A stretch of 64,000 nucleotides of DNA from Thermotoga sp. KOL6 (GTDB taxonomy: Bacteria; Thermotogota; Thermotogae; Thermotogales; Thermotogaceae): NCBI RefSeq assembly GCF_002866025.1, contig NZ_LNDE01000002.1, forward strand, positions 124,001 to 188,000. The letters are read 5' to 3'. The first letter of the stretch is position 1. Every line of letters starts with the position of its first letter. Below are positions 24,958 through 33,415 of the stretch, in pieces. Below the pieces are notes generated by a model that worked only from the letters and a program-made list of their open reading frames with translations, was not told the DNA's origin and searched no databases. The position numbers and the translations under genes were made by a program.

Positions 24958-26019
24958 GATAGACTTTGCAAGCTCCAAAAACTCTTGAGCTATTTTATCT
25001 CCACCATACTTCTCCACAAAAATCCTTACTTCTTTCCTTATATCTTCCACTAGTTCCTCATCCATCATAAGAAGTTCAAGTTTTTTCACCAAATCGTGTA
25101 CATCCTTGTACTTTACGATAGGCCCGAATCCGTAAGAATCCGTTTGAATCGTTTCAACGAATCTACTGTCTCTTATGACGATAGGGGTTTCACTTGCGAT
25201 AATCTGATAGAGTGTAGAAGATACTACCACATTTGGTGTATTCCCCTTTGGTAGCAGATGAACGTTCGAACCTTTTAGATAGCTGTATAATTTTTCCACA
25301 GTCGGTCGTTTCTGCCACTGAGTAATCCATTCTGCATCGTAGTCGACTCTACCATCCGATCTAATTATCCAATAATGAAGATTGGAGAACTTATTTCTCA
25401 GTTTCCTCAAAGCGTTCAGGAAATCACAGTACTCTTCAACGGGCTGCCTTCCGAAGGAAAAAAACAAAAATTTATTTTCATCAATGGGTCTTTCCGGCGT
25501 TACATCGAATGGTTTCATCACTGGATAGCTGATTACTTCTACTTTTTCTCTGGGAATTTCGTAAAATTCAAGGATTTCATCGTAAAACCTCCTATCGAAT
25601 ATTACGATCTTGTCGGCTGGCAATTTCACAATTTCTTTTGCCTTGAAAATGTTGGCCTCGTGGAAGACAGATATAATAGGAACTTTTAGCTTTTCGATCA
25701 ATTTCGTGAGAGGTTTCACTGGGATCTTCCAAAATGCTTCTACTATCAACAGGTCGAAATCTTCCTTCAAAATCTCTTCTTCTTTTATCCATCCCTCTTC
25801 CGTGACGTTGTCCACTTCGGTGTACATTTCCCTTTTAACAAATTCAGGGTCTTGAGCTTCCGTTCTTTTGTAGTACTTCACTTCCTTTAAGGCGCTCTCT
25901 TCCGTTGGGGCGAAAACTATCACTTTGTGCCCCATTCTGATTAATTCTCTTGCGAGGATCTCTGCATGCATCCCCACGCCACATGTGGCGCCCCATCTAC
26001 TGATGAATGCTATCTTCAT
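24949..26019 (-). CDS. glycosyltransferase, family 4 / group 1 fold (GT-B)
   Basis: 356 residues. The N-terminal Rossmann half opens MKIAFISRWGATCGVGMHAEILAREL; the C-terminal half has FFSFGRQPVEEYCDFL and the donor-binding region LPKGNTPNVVVSSTLYQIIASETPIVIRD in place of the usual EPFG-x-Glu motif. Donor and acceptor are not evident. The ATG at 26019 is preceded by AAGGAGGTGAAAGAT; the GTG three codons earlier lies inside that ribosome site and is rejected. Confidence 0.85.
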   Translation of the reverse strand: MKIAFISRWGATCGVGMHAEILARELIRMGHKVIVFAPTEESALKEVKYYKRTEAQDPEFVKREMYTEVDNVTEEGWIKEEEILKEDFDLLIVEAFWKIPVKPLTKLIEKLKVPIISVFHEANIFKAKEIVKLPADKIVIFDRRFYDEILEFYEIPREKVEVISYPVMKPFDVTPERPIDENKFLFFSFGRQPVEEYCDFLNALRKLRNKFSNLHYWIIRSDGRVDYDAEWITQWQKRPTVEKLYSYLKGSNVHLLPKGNTPNVVVSSTLYQIIASETPIVIRDSRFVETIQTDSYGFGPIVKYKDVHDLVKKLELLMMDEELVEDIRKEVRIFVEKYGGDKIAQEFLELAKSIKK

Positions 26020-26133
26020 ATCTTTCACCTCCTTATTTTTTGATTCTTCTACTATAATTATTTTAAACCAGCGAAGGATTGTGACTTGGTCGAGTTGCTA
26101 ATATGGACAAAAGAGTTTTAAAGGAGGTGTGCT

Positions 26134-26484
26134 ATGATAGAAGAACTTTGGGATATAATCCAGAGGAGCCTTCAAAAATGTCCGTGGCTTGAAAAACAAA
26201 GTCTGTACGATCTTCTCCAAGCACTTTCTTCTGAGATCGAGGAAATAAAAAAAGCCCTTGATGAGAAAGATCTAGACAATCTCGAGGAAGAGATAGGGGA
26301 TTTGATATACGATGCTTTTCTTGTAGGAGTAGTGGCCAAAAGGGATTATGGAATAAACCTCGATAATTCTATAAAAAGAGTGGTAAAGAAAATCTCTCAC
26401 AGAAAACCGTGGTTGTTTTGGGAAAGAAGAATATCACTGGAGGAAGCAGAAAAAATCTGGAGAGAGCGCAAGAAGAAAGTTTAA
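26134..26484 (+). CDS. MazG-like nucleoside triphosphate pyrophosphohydrolase
   Basis: 116 residues, a single MazG domain (full MazG has two). Opening CPWLEKQSLYDLLQALSSEIEEI, metal ligands E-x2-E then E-x3-D in EEEIGDLIYDA (about 48-58). Such enzymes hydrolyse non-canonical or excess NTPs to NMP and pyrophosphate. Strong site AAAGGAGGTGTGCT-ATG. Its stop overlaps the convergent LemA-like gene by four bases. Confidence 0.85.
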   Translation: MIEELWDIIQRSLQKCPWLEKQSLYDLLQALSSEIEEIKKALDEKDLDNLEEEIGDLIYDAFLVGVVAKRDYGINLDNSIKRVVKKISHRKPWLFWERRISLEEAEKIWRERKKKV

Positions 26485-26804
26485 TCTATCTTTTCTATGG
26501 GTTTCTCACCAAAGAGTTTAGCGGGTAGAAAGAAAATGGGTGATCTGAGTTTTCGGTTGAATTTTTCCACCTCTGAGTAGTATTCCTTTCTCGCTTTTTC
26601 CAAAAGGGACAGTATTTCTTTGTATTTTCCTTCGACAAGAGAATTACCGGATTTTACTTCTCTCTTGAAGAGTTTTTCTCTCTCCTCCAAAATGGATATG
26701 TCTCTCTCTATGTATTTGATGATTTTTCTGTGGCGAATCAGAAAGGCCCAAGTGTAAAATGAATATATGGTGAAGGCTAACACAATCAAAGCAACTGTCC
26801 ACAT
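26481..26804 (-). CDS. short LemA-like membrane protein
   Basis: 107 residues from the ATG at 26804 behind GGGTGAT. An N-terminal membrane helix (MWTVALIVLAFTIYSFYTWAF) is followed by two charged coiled-coil helices and a tail (KFNRKLRSPIFFLPAKLFGEKP) that resembles the end of LemA proteins (x-N-x-x-IRSFP-x-LFGFKP). It is much shorter than typical LemA (about 180 residues), so this may be a minimal relative. Role unknown. A longer upstream frame reads into the antiparallel nfo gene start and is not supported. Confidence 0.6.
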   Translation of the reverse strand: MWTVALIVLAFTIYSFYTWAFLIRHRKIIKYIERDISILEEREKLFKREVKSGNSLVEGKYKEILSLLEKARKEYYSEVEKFNRKLRSPIFFLPAKLFGEKPIEKID

Positions 26805-26858
26805 ATCTAGATCACCCTCACCAATGATAACACAAGGTGTTCGAAAGGAGGAAGTGGA

Positions 26859-27722
26859 ATGATAAAGATAGGTGCTCATATGCCAATTTCGAAAGGATTC
26901 GATAGAGTTCCGGGAGATACAGTAAAAATTGGGGGAAATTCTTTTCAAATATTTCCCCACAACGCCCGTTCATGGAGAGCTTCCATCCCTTCTGATGATG
27001 TTTCTAATAAGTTCAAGAGGGAAATGAAAAGGTGCAAAATCGATTGGGAAAATGCTTTCTGTCACTGCGGATATTTGGTAAATCTCGCCAGTCCAAAAGA
27101 AGACGTGTGGGAAAAGTCTGTAAGTTTGTTGAAAACAGAGGTAGAGATTTGCAACAAATTGGGGATAAAATACTTGAACATTCATCCTGGGAGTCATCTT
27201 GGAACTGGTGAAGCTGAAGGAATGGATAGAATCGCTCGTGGTTTGAACGAAGTTTTGAACACCACAAAACGCGTTGTTATACTCCTCGAAAATGTGTCTC
27301 AAAAGGGAGGGAATATCGGTTACAAGCTGGAACATTTGAAGAAGATATACGATCTTGTTGATCAGAAAGATAGGATGGCGATCACGTACGACACGTGTCA
27401 TGGTTTTGACTCCAACTACGATATCACCAAAAAAGAAGGAGTGGAAGCTCTCTTGAACGAAATAGAAGATCTTTTTGGACTGGAAAAGCTCAAGATGATT
27501 CATCTCAACGATTCTAAATATCCTCTTGGAGCCGCAAAGGACAGGCATGAGAGGATAGGAAAGGGTTTTATCGGTGAAAAAGGTTTCGCCGTTTTCTTTT
27601 CTTTCAAAGAGATTCGCAATGTGCCTTGGATTTTGGAAACACCAGGTGGAAACGAAGAACATGCGGAGGATATCAGAAAAGTTTTTGAGATCATAGAGAA
27701 GTATGGCATAGAGGTTGAGTGA
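26859..27722 (+). CDS. nfo: endonuclease IV (AP endonuclease)
   Basis: Cuts DNA 5' to abasic sites. 287 residues, TIM barrel with three zinc ions: NIHPGSHLGTG, ENVSQKGG, TYDTCHGFDSNYDI, IHLNDSKYPLGAAKDRHERIGKGFIG and the final LETPGG. All family metal ligands are present. ATG behind AAAGGAGGAAGTGGA. It begins an apparent plus-strand run nfo-rqcH-mgtA-apeA-nth-AIM24 with tiny spacers or overlaps. Confidence 0.95.
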   Translation: MIKIGAHMPISKGFDRVPGDTVKIGGNSFQIFPHNARSWRASIPSDDVSNKFKREMKRCKIDWENAFCHCGYLVNLASPKEDVWEKSVSLLKTEVEICNKLGIKYLNIHPGSHLGTGEAEGMDRIARGLNEVLNTTKRVVILLENVSQKGGNIGYKLEHLKKIYDLVDQKDRMAITYDTCHGFDSNYDITKKEGVEALLNEIEDLFGLEKLKMIHLNDSKYPLGAAKDRHERIGKGFIGEKGFAVFFSFKEIRNVPWILETPGGNEEHAEDIRKVFEIIEKYGIEVE

Positions 27723-27723
27723 T

Positions 27724-29379
27724 ATGCCGGTAGACGGTTTATTGATCTACAAGGTGGTCAGGGAATTGAGGAACCTAAAAAACGAATACCTCAGGCAGAT
27801 ATATCAGCCTACAACCGTTGATTATTACTTTTTGTTTCGGTCAAGAGTTATTCGTGTGTGTCTGAAACCAGATATTTCTCACGTTTCTATTGCCGAAAAG
27901 GAAAGCTCATCAGAAAAAATGCCTACTTCTTTTACGATGCTTCTGAGGAAGGAACTGAAAGGAGCGAGGCTTCTGGGTATAAAACAGCTGGGAATGGATA
28001 GAACGATCGTTTTCGAGTTTGAAAAGTTAGATGAGGTAGAAGGAAATGTTCAAAAAAACCTCTTTGTAGAAATAATGGGGGCACACTCTAACATAATTTT
28101 GGTGAAAGAAGGAAAAATCGTAGATGCTCACAAGAGAATTGTGACGAAGAAAAGAGAGATTCTTCCCGGGAAAGAGTTCACTCCTTTTCCATCTGGGAAG
28201 TTTTCTTTATTTGAGCTCAAAGAACTTCCTGATAAAAGTCCGAAGACGGCAAAGAATGTTCTTTTGTCTCTCTTAGAAGGTTTCTCCCCTTTGTCTGTGG
28301 AGGAAGTGTTGTACCGATGTGGATACTCCTCCGATACACCATGGAATGAAGTGGACAGGATAAGGATCCTCGAAGCCCTAAATCGGATAAAGGAAGAGAT
28401 CGTTGATAACGGTGTTTTTGTTTACTACGAGAAATCACACCCTGTGGAAATTTCTGCTTTCAAATATACGATGCTGAACCTTGATGAAAAGTATTTCGAA
28501 AGCCCTTCTGAAGGACTCAACGAGTTTGTAAGATGGAAAGAAGAAAAATCTACTTTGGAAAACATGAAGAATCGTCTTTCTAAAATCGTGACGAAAAAGA
28601 TCGAGGAGTTGGAAGAGTTAGAGGAAAAGCTTTTGAAGGAGCTCTCGAGTACAACAAAAGCGAAAGAGCATAAAAGAATCGGTGATCTGATAATTCAGAA
28701 TCTTTGGAAAATCAAAGGGAAAACAGGGAAAGTTGAACTTGTGGACTGGGAAACGGGTGAGAAGGTTGTTGTAGATGTAGGTAATGATCCTTCTCGTACT
28801 GCTCAAAAGTACTATGACACTTACAAAAAACTTTTGAGAAAGAAAGAAAAGGTTAGCAAACGAATCCAGGATATTCAGAAAGAGAAGGATTATCTTTATC
28901 AACTATGGCAAACCATAGACGACGCGGAAGATCTGGAGTCACTTGAAGGAATAGAGGAAGAAATGAGAGAAGCTAGGCTCTTGAGGAAAAAAGAAAGTAA
29001 AAACAAACACAAGAGAAGAGAAACTTCTCGATTTAGAGAGACGAAATATATGGGGTTTAGAATTCTTATAGGAAAGAACAACAAGCAAAATGATGAACTT
29101 GTTAGATCTTCTTCCAAAGAAGATATTTGGTTGCACGCTCACGAGATGCCGGGAGCACACGTTGTTGTAAAAGCAGGTGGCAAAACAGTTCCACAGGAGG
29201 TTATAGAGTACGCAGCGAGTTTCGCTGCAGGTTATTCAAAAGGAAAAGATTCCGGGAAAGTCCCAGTAGATTATACTCTCATAAAATATGTTAAAAAGCC
29301 AAAGGGGTTCAAACCTGGGATGGTCATATACACGAACTACAAAACAATATTGGTAGAACCTAGGAGGTTGGAGGAATGA
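27724..29379 (+). CDS. rqcH: RqcH/Rqc2 homolog (NFACT protein, fibronectin-binding-like)
   Basis: 551 residues. In bacteria RqcH binds stalled 50S subunits carrying peptidyl-tRNA and recruits tRNA-Ala to add alanine tails for degradation. The NFACT-N domain (1-about 215) includes LGMDRTIVFEFEKL with the Asp-Arg pair important for tailing. A long coiled coil occupies about 280-440, and NFACT-R follows (RILIGKNNKQNDELV, DIWLHAHEMPGAHVV). The ATG at 27724 lies after GAGG; a TTG three codons earlier is an alternative. Confidence 0.9.
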   Translation: MPVDGLLIYKVVRELRNLKNEYLRQIYQPTTVDYYFLFRSRVIRVCLKPDISHVSIAEKESSSEKMPTSFTMLLRKELKGARLLGIKQLGMDRTIVFEFEKLDEVEGNVQKNLFVEIMGAHSNIILVKEGKIVDAHKRIVTKKREILPGKEFTPFPSGKFSLFELKELPDKSPKTAKNVLLSLLEGFSPLSVEEVLYRCGYSSDTPWNEVDRIRILEALNRIKEEIVDNGVFVYYEKSHPVEISAFKYTMLNLDEKYFESPSEGLNEFVRWKEEKSTLENMKNRLSKIVTKKIEELEELEEKLLKELSSTTKAKEHKRIGDLIIQNLWKIKGKTGKVELVDWETGEKVVVDVGNDPSRTAQKYYDTYKKLLRKKEKVSKRIQDIQKEKDYLYQLWQTIDDAEDLESLEGIEEEMREARLLRKKESKNKHKRRETSRFRETKYMGFRILIGKNNKQNDELVRSSSKEDIWLHAHEMPGAHVVVKAGGKTVPQEVIEYAASFAAGYSKGKDSGKVPVDYTLIKYVKKPKGFKPGMVIYTNYKTILVEPRRLEE

Positions 29380-30701
29380 TAGGGTATCAGTTGTACGTAA
29401 GATCTTTCAGAGATGGAAATTTCGATGGCTTAGGAGACTTCAAAGGGTTGATATCCTCCATCGGATATTTCAAAGACATCGGTGTAGATTTTGTCTGGCT
29501 CATGCCGGTTTTTTCTTCCATATCATTTCATGGATACGATGTAGTGGACTTTTACTCTTTTAAAGCTGAATATGGTACGGTGGAAGAGTTCAAAAAATTG
29601 GTTTGTGTCTTTCATGAAAATGGTATGAAAATCGTTCTCGACCTTCCCATTCATCATACGAGTTTCCTGCATTTGTGGTTTCAAAAAGCTATGAAAGGTG
29701 ATCAGAAGTACAAAGATTATTATGTTTGGGCGGACGATAAAACAAATTTAGATGAAAGAAGGGATTGGGATGGGGAGAGGATATGGCATCCTTTGGAAGA
29801 TGGAAGATACTACAGAGGATTGTTCGGGCCGCTTTCCCCGGATTTGAATTACAACAATCCCAAGGTGTTCGAAGAGATGAAAAAACTGGTTCAATATCTT
29901 TTAGAAATGGGCGTGGATGGTGTTAGATTCGATGCAGCAAAACATATGAAAGATTCTCTCGAACAAAATGTGCGTTTTTGGAGGCATTTTCTTTCCGGAT
30001 TGGACGGTATTTTCCTTGCGGAAATATGGGCGGAATACAAAGTAGTCGATGAGCATGGTAGAATTTTTGGATACATGCTGAATTTCGATACGTCTCATTG
30101 TATAAAAGAAGCCATCTGGAAAGAAAATGCCAGTATTTTGGTTGCATCCATCGAGAGAGCGTTGATCGGGAAAGACTATCTTCCCGTCAATTTCACATCG
30201 AACCATGATATGTCGAGACTTGCAAGCTTTGAAGATGGTTTCATAAAAGAGAAAGTGAAACTCTCTCTCTCCATTCTTTTTACGCTTCCCGGTGTGCCGT
30301 TGGTATTTTACGGGGATGAACTGGGAATGAAAGGGATTTATCGGAAACCACATACTGAAGAAGTGTTGGATCCATTTCCTTGGAGTGAGAATATGTGCGT
30401 TGAGGGACAGGCTTTTTGGAAATGGCCATCTTTCAACGAACCTTTCAGTGGAATTTCCGTTGAGCATCAAAAAAAGGATCCAAACTCTGTTTTTTCTCAC
30501 TTTCTGAAATGGGCCACGTTTCGGAAGGAAAATCCATGGTTGGACAATGCAGAATTGGAATTTCTCTGCAGAGAAGGGAAACTTCTTGTATATCGACTAA
30601 AAGATAAGAACCACTCTCTAAAAGTGTTCCACAATTTGTCTGGAGAGGAACATGTTTTCGAAGGTGTTCATGTAAAAGCTTACAGTACGGAGGTGATTTG
30701 A
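29376..30701 (+). CDS. mgtA: 4-alpha-glucanotransferase (GH13), MgtA type
   Basis: 441 residues, the same length as T. maritima MgtA, which I recognise it as. It transfers maltosyl and longer 1,4-glucan units between maltodextrins. The GH13 motifs are in order: DLPIHH (region I), GVDGVRFDAAKH with the nucleophile Asp (II), FLAEIWAE with the acid/base Glu (III), and NFTSNHDMSR (IV). No signal peptide, so it is cytoplasmic and works in maltodextrin turnover. ATG overlaps the rqcH stop by four bases. Confidence 0.93.
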   Translation: MIGYQLYVRSFRDGNFDGLGDFKGLISSIGYFKDIGVDFVWLMPVFSSISFHGYDVVDFYSFKAEYGTVEEFKKLVCVFHENGMKIVLDLPIHHTSFLHLWFQKAMKGDQKYKDYYVWADDKTNLDERRDWDGERIWHPLEDGRYYRGLFGPLSPDLNYNNPKVFEEMKKLVQYLLEMGVDGVRFDAAKHMKDSLEQNVRFWRHFLSGLDGIFLAEIWAEYKVVDEHGRIFGYMLNFDTSHCIKEAIWKENASILVASIERALIGKDYLPVNFTSNHDMSRLASFEDGFIKEKVKLSLSILFTLPGVPLVFYGDELGMKGIYRKPHTEEVLDPFPWSENMCVEGQAFWKWPSFNEPFSGISVEHQKKDPNSVFSHFLKWATFRKENPWLDNAELEFLCREGKLLVYRLKDKNHSLKVFHNLSGEEHVFEGVHVKAYSTEVI

Positions 30702-32057
30702 GTGAAAGCGGAAAAAAGGAATGTCTGGCACTACAGAGAAAGAGGAGAGATAGAATCTTTCTCAAAGGACTACATAGCATTCATAGGAAGAGCGAAAACG
30801 GAACGTCTCGTTGTAAAAGAGGTGAAAGACCTTCTTGAAAACGCAGGGTTTGTTCCTCTTGGAGATTTTGTAGGAGATCCTATGAACATGACTGTTTATG
30901 TTGTGAACAGAGGGAAAGCAATTGCCGCTTTCAAGGTGGTAGATGATCTGAGAAAAGGCTTAAATATGGTAGTGGCTCACATCGATTCTCCCAGGCTAGA
31001 TTTCAAACCCAATCCCTTGGTTGAAGACGAACAAATTGCACTGTTCAAAACTCATTACTACGGCGGAATAAAAAAATATCAGTGGTTCAGCATACCTCTT
31101 GAGATTCATGGAGTGTTGTTCAAATCGGATGGGAGTGAGGTAGAAATTCATATAGGTGATAAGCCTGACGATCCTGTTTTCACCATTCCGGATCTTCTAC
31201 CTCATCTGGACAAAGAAGATGCCAAGATCTCCGAGAAGTTCAAAGGGGAAAATCTCATGCTCATTGCTGGAACCATTCCTCTGAATGAGGAAGAAAAAGA
31301 AGCGGTGAAGACGAACGTTTTGAAAATCTTGAATGAAATGTACGGTATCACAGAAGAAGATTTCGTCAGTGCTGAGATAGAGGTTGTTCCCGCTTTTCCT
31401 CCCAAAGAAGTAGGTGTGGACAGAAGTCTTATAGGAGCCTATGGACAGGATGATAGGATATGTGCTTATACAGCTTTGAGAGCTCTGCTCGATTCACAGC
31501 CTGAAAAGTCTGTGGGGGTTGTGCTTTTCGATAAGGAGGAAATAGGTAGTGATGGAAACACGGGAGCAAAAGCAAGATTCTATCTAAGAGTTTTGAGGCA
31601 AATTCTGAAAATGCAAGGGGCAAAAGATTCAGAATTTGCTCTCGATGAAGTTCTAGAGAGAACATCGGTGATTTCCGGAGATGTTTGTGCCGCGGTTAAT
31701 CCACCTTACAAAGATGTGCACGACTTGCAAAACGCTCCCAGAGTTGGTTACGGTGTGGCGCTTGTCAAATACACGGGAGCCCGGGGAAAATATTCTACAA
31801 ACGATGCTCACGCGGAATTCGTTGGCCGTGTCAGAAAAGTTCTGAACGAAAGAAATGTGATATGGCAAGTGGCGACACTGGGAAAAGTTGATCAGGGGGG
31901 AGGAGGTACAATAGCGAAATTTTTTGCGGAAAGAGGAGCAGATGTGGTCGATATGGGACCCGCTCTTCTTGGAATGCATTCTCCTTTTGAACTCTCCTCA
32001 AAAGCGGATCTTTTCGAAACTTACAAAGCTTACAAATATTTACTCGAAGATCTGTGA
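30702..32057 (+). CDS. M18-family zinc aminopeptidase
   Basis: 451 residues. The first metal ligand region is VVAHIDSPRLDFKPNP (about 87-102); FDKEEIGSDGNTGAK supplies the catalytic Glu pair, then GDVCAAVNPPY and the terminal MGPALLGMHSPFELSSKADLF with the last His. M18 enzymes form dodecameric tetrahedral shells cutting N-terminal residues from peptides, often acidic or hydrophobic ones. GTG start with GGAGGTGATTTGA, directly after the mgtA stop. Confidence 0.92.
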   Translation: MKAEKRNVWHYRERGEIESFSKDYIAFIGRAKTERLVVKEVKDLLENAGFVPLGDFVGDPMNMTVYVVNRGKAIAAFKVVDDLRKGLNMVVAHIDSPRLDFKPNPLVEDEQIALFKTHYYGGIKKYQWFSIPLEIHGVLFKSDGSEVEIHIGDKPDDPVFTIPDLLPHLDKEDAKISEKFKGENLMLIAGTIPLNEEEKEAVKTNVLKILNEMYGITEEDFVSAEIEVVPAFPPKEVGVDRSLIGAYGQDDRICAYTALRALLDSQPEKSVGVVLFDKEEIGSDGNTGAKARFYLRVLRQILKMQGAKDSEFALDEVLERTSVISGDVCAAVNPPYKDVHDLQNAPRVGYGVALVKYTGARGKYSTNDAHAEFVGRVRKVLNERNVIWQVATLGKVDQGGGGTIAKFFAERGADVVDMGPALLGMHSPFELSSKADLFETYKAYKYLLEDL

Positions 32058-32063
32058 GGTGAG

Positions 32064-32687
32064 ATGTTGATAGAAGAACTCGCGCGAGAGATTATAAGAC
32101 GTTTTCCAAGGGATCATAAAGAGAAAGATCCTTTTAAAGTGCTGATTTCGACCGTTTTAAGTCAGCGAACTCGTGATGAAAACACAGAAAGAGCTTCGAC
32201 GAAACTCTTCAAAGTTTATAGAACGCCAGAAGATCTTGCCAAAGTTAAACCAGAGGATCTTTATGAACTGATAAAGGAATCTGGTATGTACAAACAAAAA
32301 GCCGAAAGAATCGTTGAGATATCCAAAATCATCGTGGAAAAGTACAATGGAAAAGTTCCTTCCGATTTAGAAGAGTTGCTGAAACTTCCAGGTGTAGGGA
32401 GGAAAACCGCTAATATTGTGCTTTGGGTTGGATTCGGAAAACCAGCTCTTGCAGTAGATACCCATGTTCATAGGATCAGTAACAGATTGGGATGGGTGAA
32501 AACGAAAACACCGGAGGAAACAGAAAAAAAATTGAAGAAGCTCTTAACTAAAGATCTCTGGGGACCTATCAACGGTTCGATGGTCGAGTTTGGAAGAAAA
32601 GTGTGTAGACCAGTGAATCCAAAATGCGAAGAGTGTTTCTTGAAAAAACACTGTGAATTTTACAGAAAAAGGGGGAAAGAAAGATGA
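32064..32687 (+). CDS. nth: endonuclease III (DNA glycosylase / AP lyase)
   Basis: 207 residues. Removes oxidised pyrimidines. The helix-hairpin-helix and catalytic lysine lie in LPGVGRKTANIVLW, the catalytic aspartate in AVDTHVHRISNRLG, and the [4Fe-4S] ligands C-x6-C-x2-C-x5-C in CRPVNPKCEECFLKKHC. ATG behind GAGGTGAG, six bases after the aminopeptidase stop. Endonuclease IV is encoded upstream in the same run, so two base-excision repair steps share a transcript. Confidence 0.95.
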   Translation: MLIEELAREIIRRFPRDHKEKDPFKVLISTVLSQRTRDENTERASTKLFKVYRTPEDLAKVKPEDLYELIKESGMYKQKAERIVEISKIIVEKYNGKVPSDLEELLKLPGVGRKTANIVLWVGFGKPALAVDTHVHRISNRLGWVKTKTPEETEKKLKKLLTKDLWGPINGSMVEFGRKVCRPVNPKCEECFLKKHCEFYRKRGKER

Positions 32688-33361
32688 ACTACGGAATAGA
32701 GCTAAAGGGAAGCTACTCCCTCTTGAAAATTTTCCTATCTCCAGGTGAAAGTGTGAAAGTAGAGCCAGGTGCAATGGTGTACATGAAGGGGGACATAGAA
32801 GTCAATACCTCATCAGGAGGCAGTGTTTGGAAAGCTTTAAAAAGAGCCATCCTTGGTGGTGAGAGTTTCTTCATGAATACCTATACCTCCCACGGAAATG
32901 GGGAGGTTGGTGTAGCTCCGGAACTTCCCGGTGATATTGAAGTGATATCCCTGAAAGAGGAACTTTACGTACAATCTACTTCTTTTCTGGCTAGCGATAC
33001 CTCGGTGGATATAGATGTTTCTTTTGGAGGATTCAAATCGTTTTTTGCTGGAGAAGGAATATTTTTGTTGAAGCTTTTAGGATTTGGTGATGTGGCTGTT
33101 TCTTCTTTTGGCGGCATCAAAGTAATAGATCTTCAACCGGGCGAAGAGATAACAATAGACACAGGTCATGTTGTTGCTTTTGATGGAACGGTAAATTGGA
33201 ATGTCAGAACATTTGGTGGATTGAAATCTACTATTTTTGGTGGTGAAGGATTAGTATGCACTTTCACGGGGCCCGGTAGAGTTTACATTCAAACTAGGAA
33301 TTATTCCGCATTTGTTAAATGGATCGAATCTCTTGTATCCAAAAAAACAGGGAGTAGATAG
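32684..33361 (+). CDS. AIM24 / TIGR00266-family protein
   Basis: 225 residues of mostly beta structure with the family features: VKVEPGAMVYMKGDIEV, GGESFFMNTYTSHGNGEVGVAPELPGDIEVI, and repeated glycine-rich strands (FGGFKSF, FGGIKVI, FGGLKSTIFGGEGLV). Members are common in bacteria and archaea and in the mitochondrial protein Aim24, but the molecular function is unknown. It overlaps nth by four bases (ATGA), so co-translated. No signal peptide or membrane helix. Confidence 0.85.
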   Translation: MNYGIELKGSYSLLKIFLSPGESVKVEPGAMVYMKGDIEVNTSSGGSVWKALKRAILGGESFFMNTYTSHGNGEVGVAPELPGDIEVISLKEELYVQSTSFLASDTSVDIDVSFGGFKSFFAGEGIFLLKLLGFGDVAVSSFGGIKVIDLQPGEEITIDTGHVVAFDGTVNWNVRTFGGLKSTIFGGEGLVCTFTGPGRVYIQTRNYSAFVKWIESLVSKKTGSR

Positions 33362-33375
33362 TTCTCGTATTGTGG

Positions 33376-33397
33376 TAAAATAGTTCGTGAAACGAAC
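33376..33397 (+). promoter_or_regulatory. extended -10 promoter with 6-3-6 operator
   Basis: TGG-TAAAAT (-10 at 33376-33381, extended) with no recognisable -35 box. Directly after it lies the perfect inverted repeat GTTCGT-GAA-ACGAAC (33383-33397), covering the expected start point. A repressor bound here would control the MFS gene at 33416. Confidence 0.55.
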
Positions 33398-33415
33398 AAA
33401 AATGGGAGGAGACTT

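Noticed and set aside
26970-27662. 230-codon open frame antisense to nfo
   Set aside because: nfo is a clear endonuclease IV on the other strand; the antisense frame has no start signals and a Phe/Ser-rich shadow composition.
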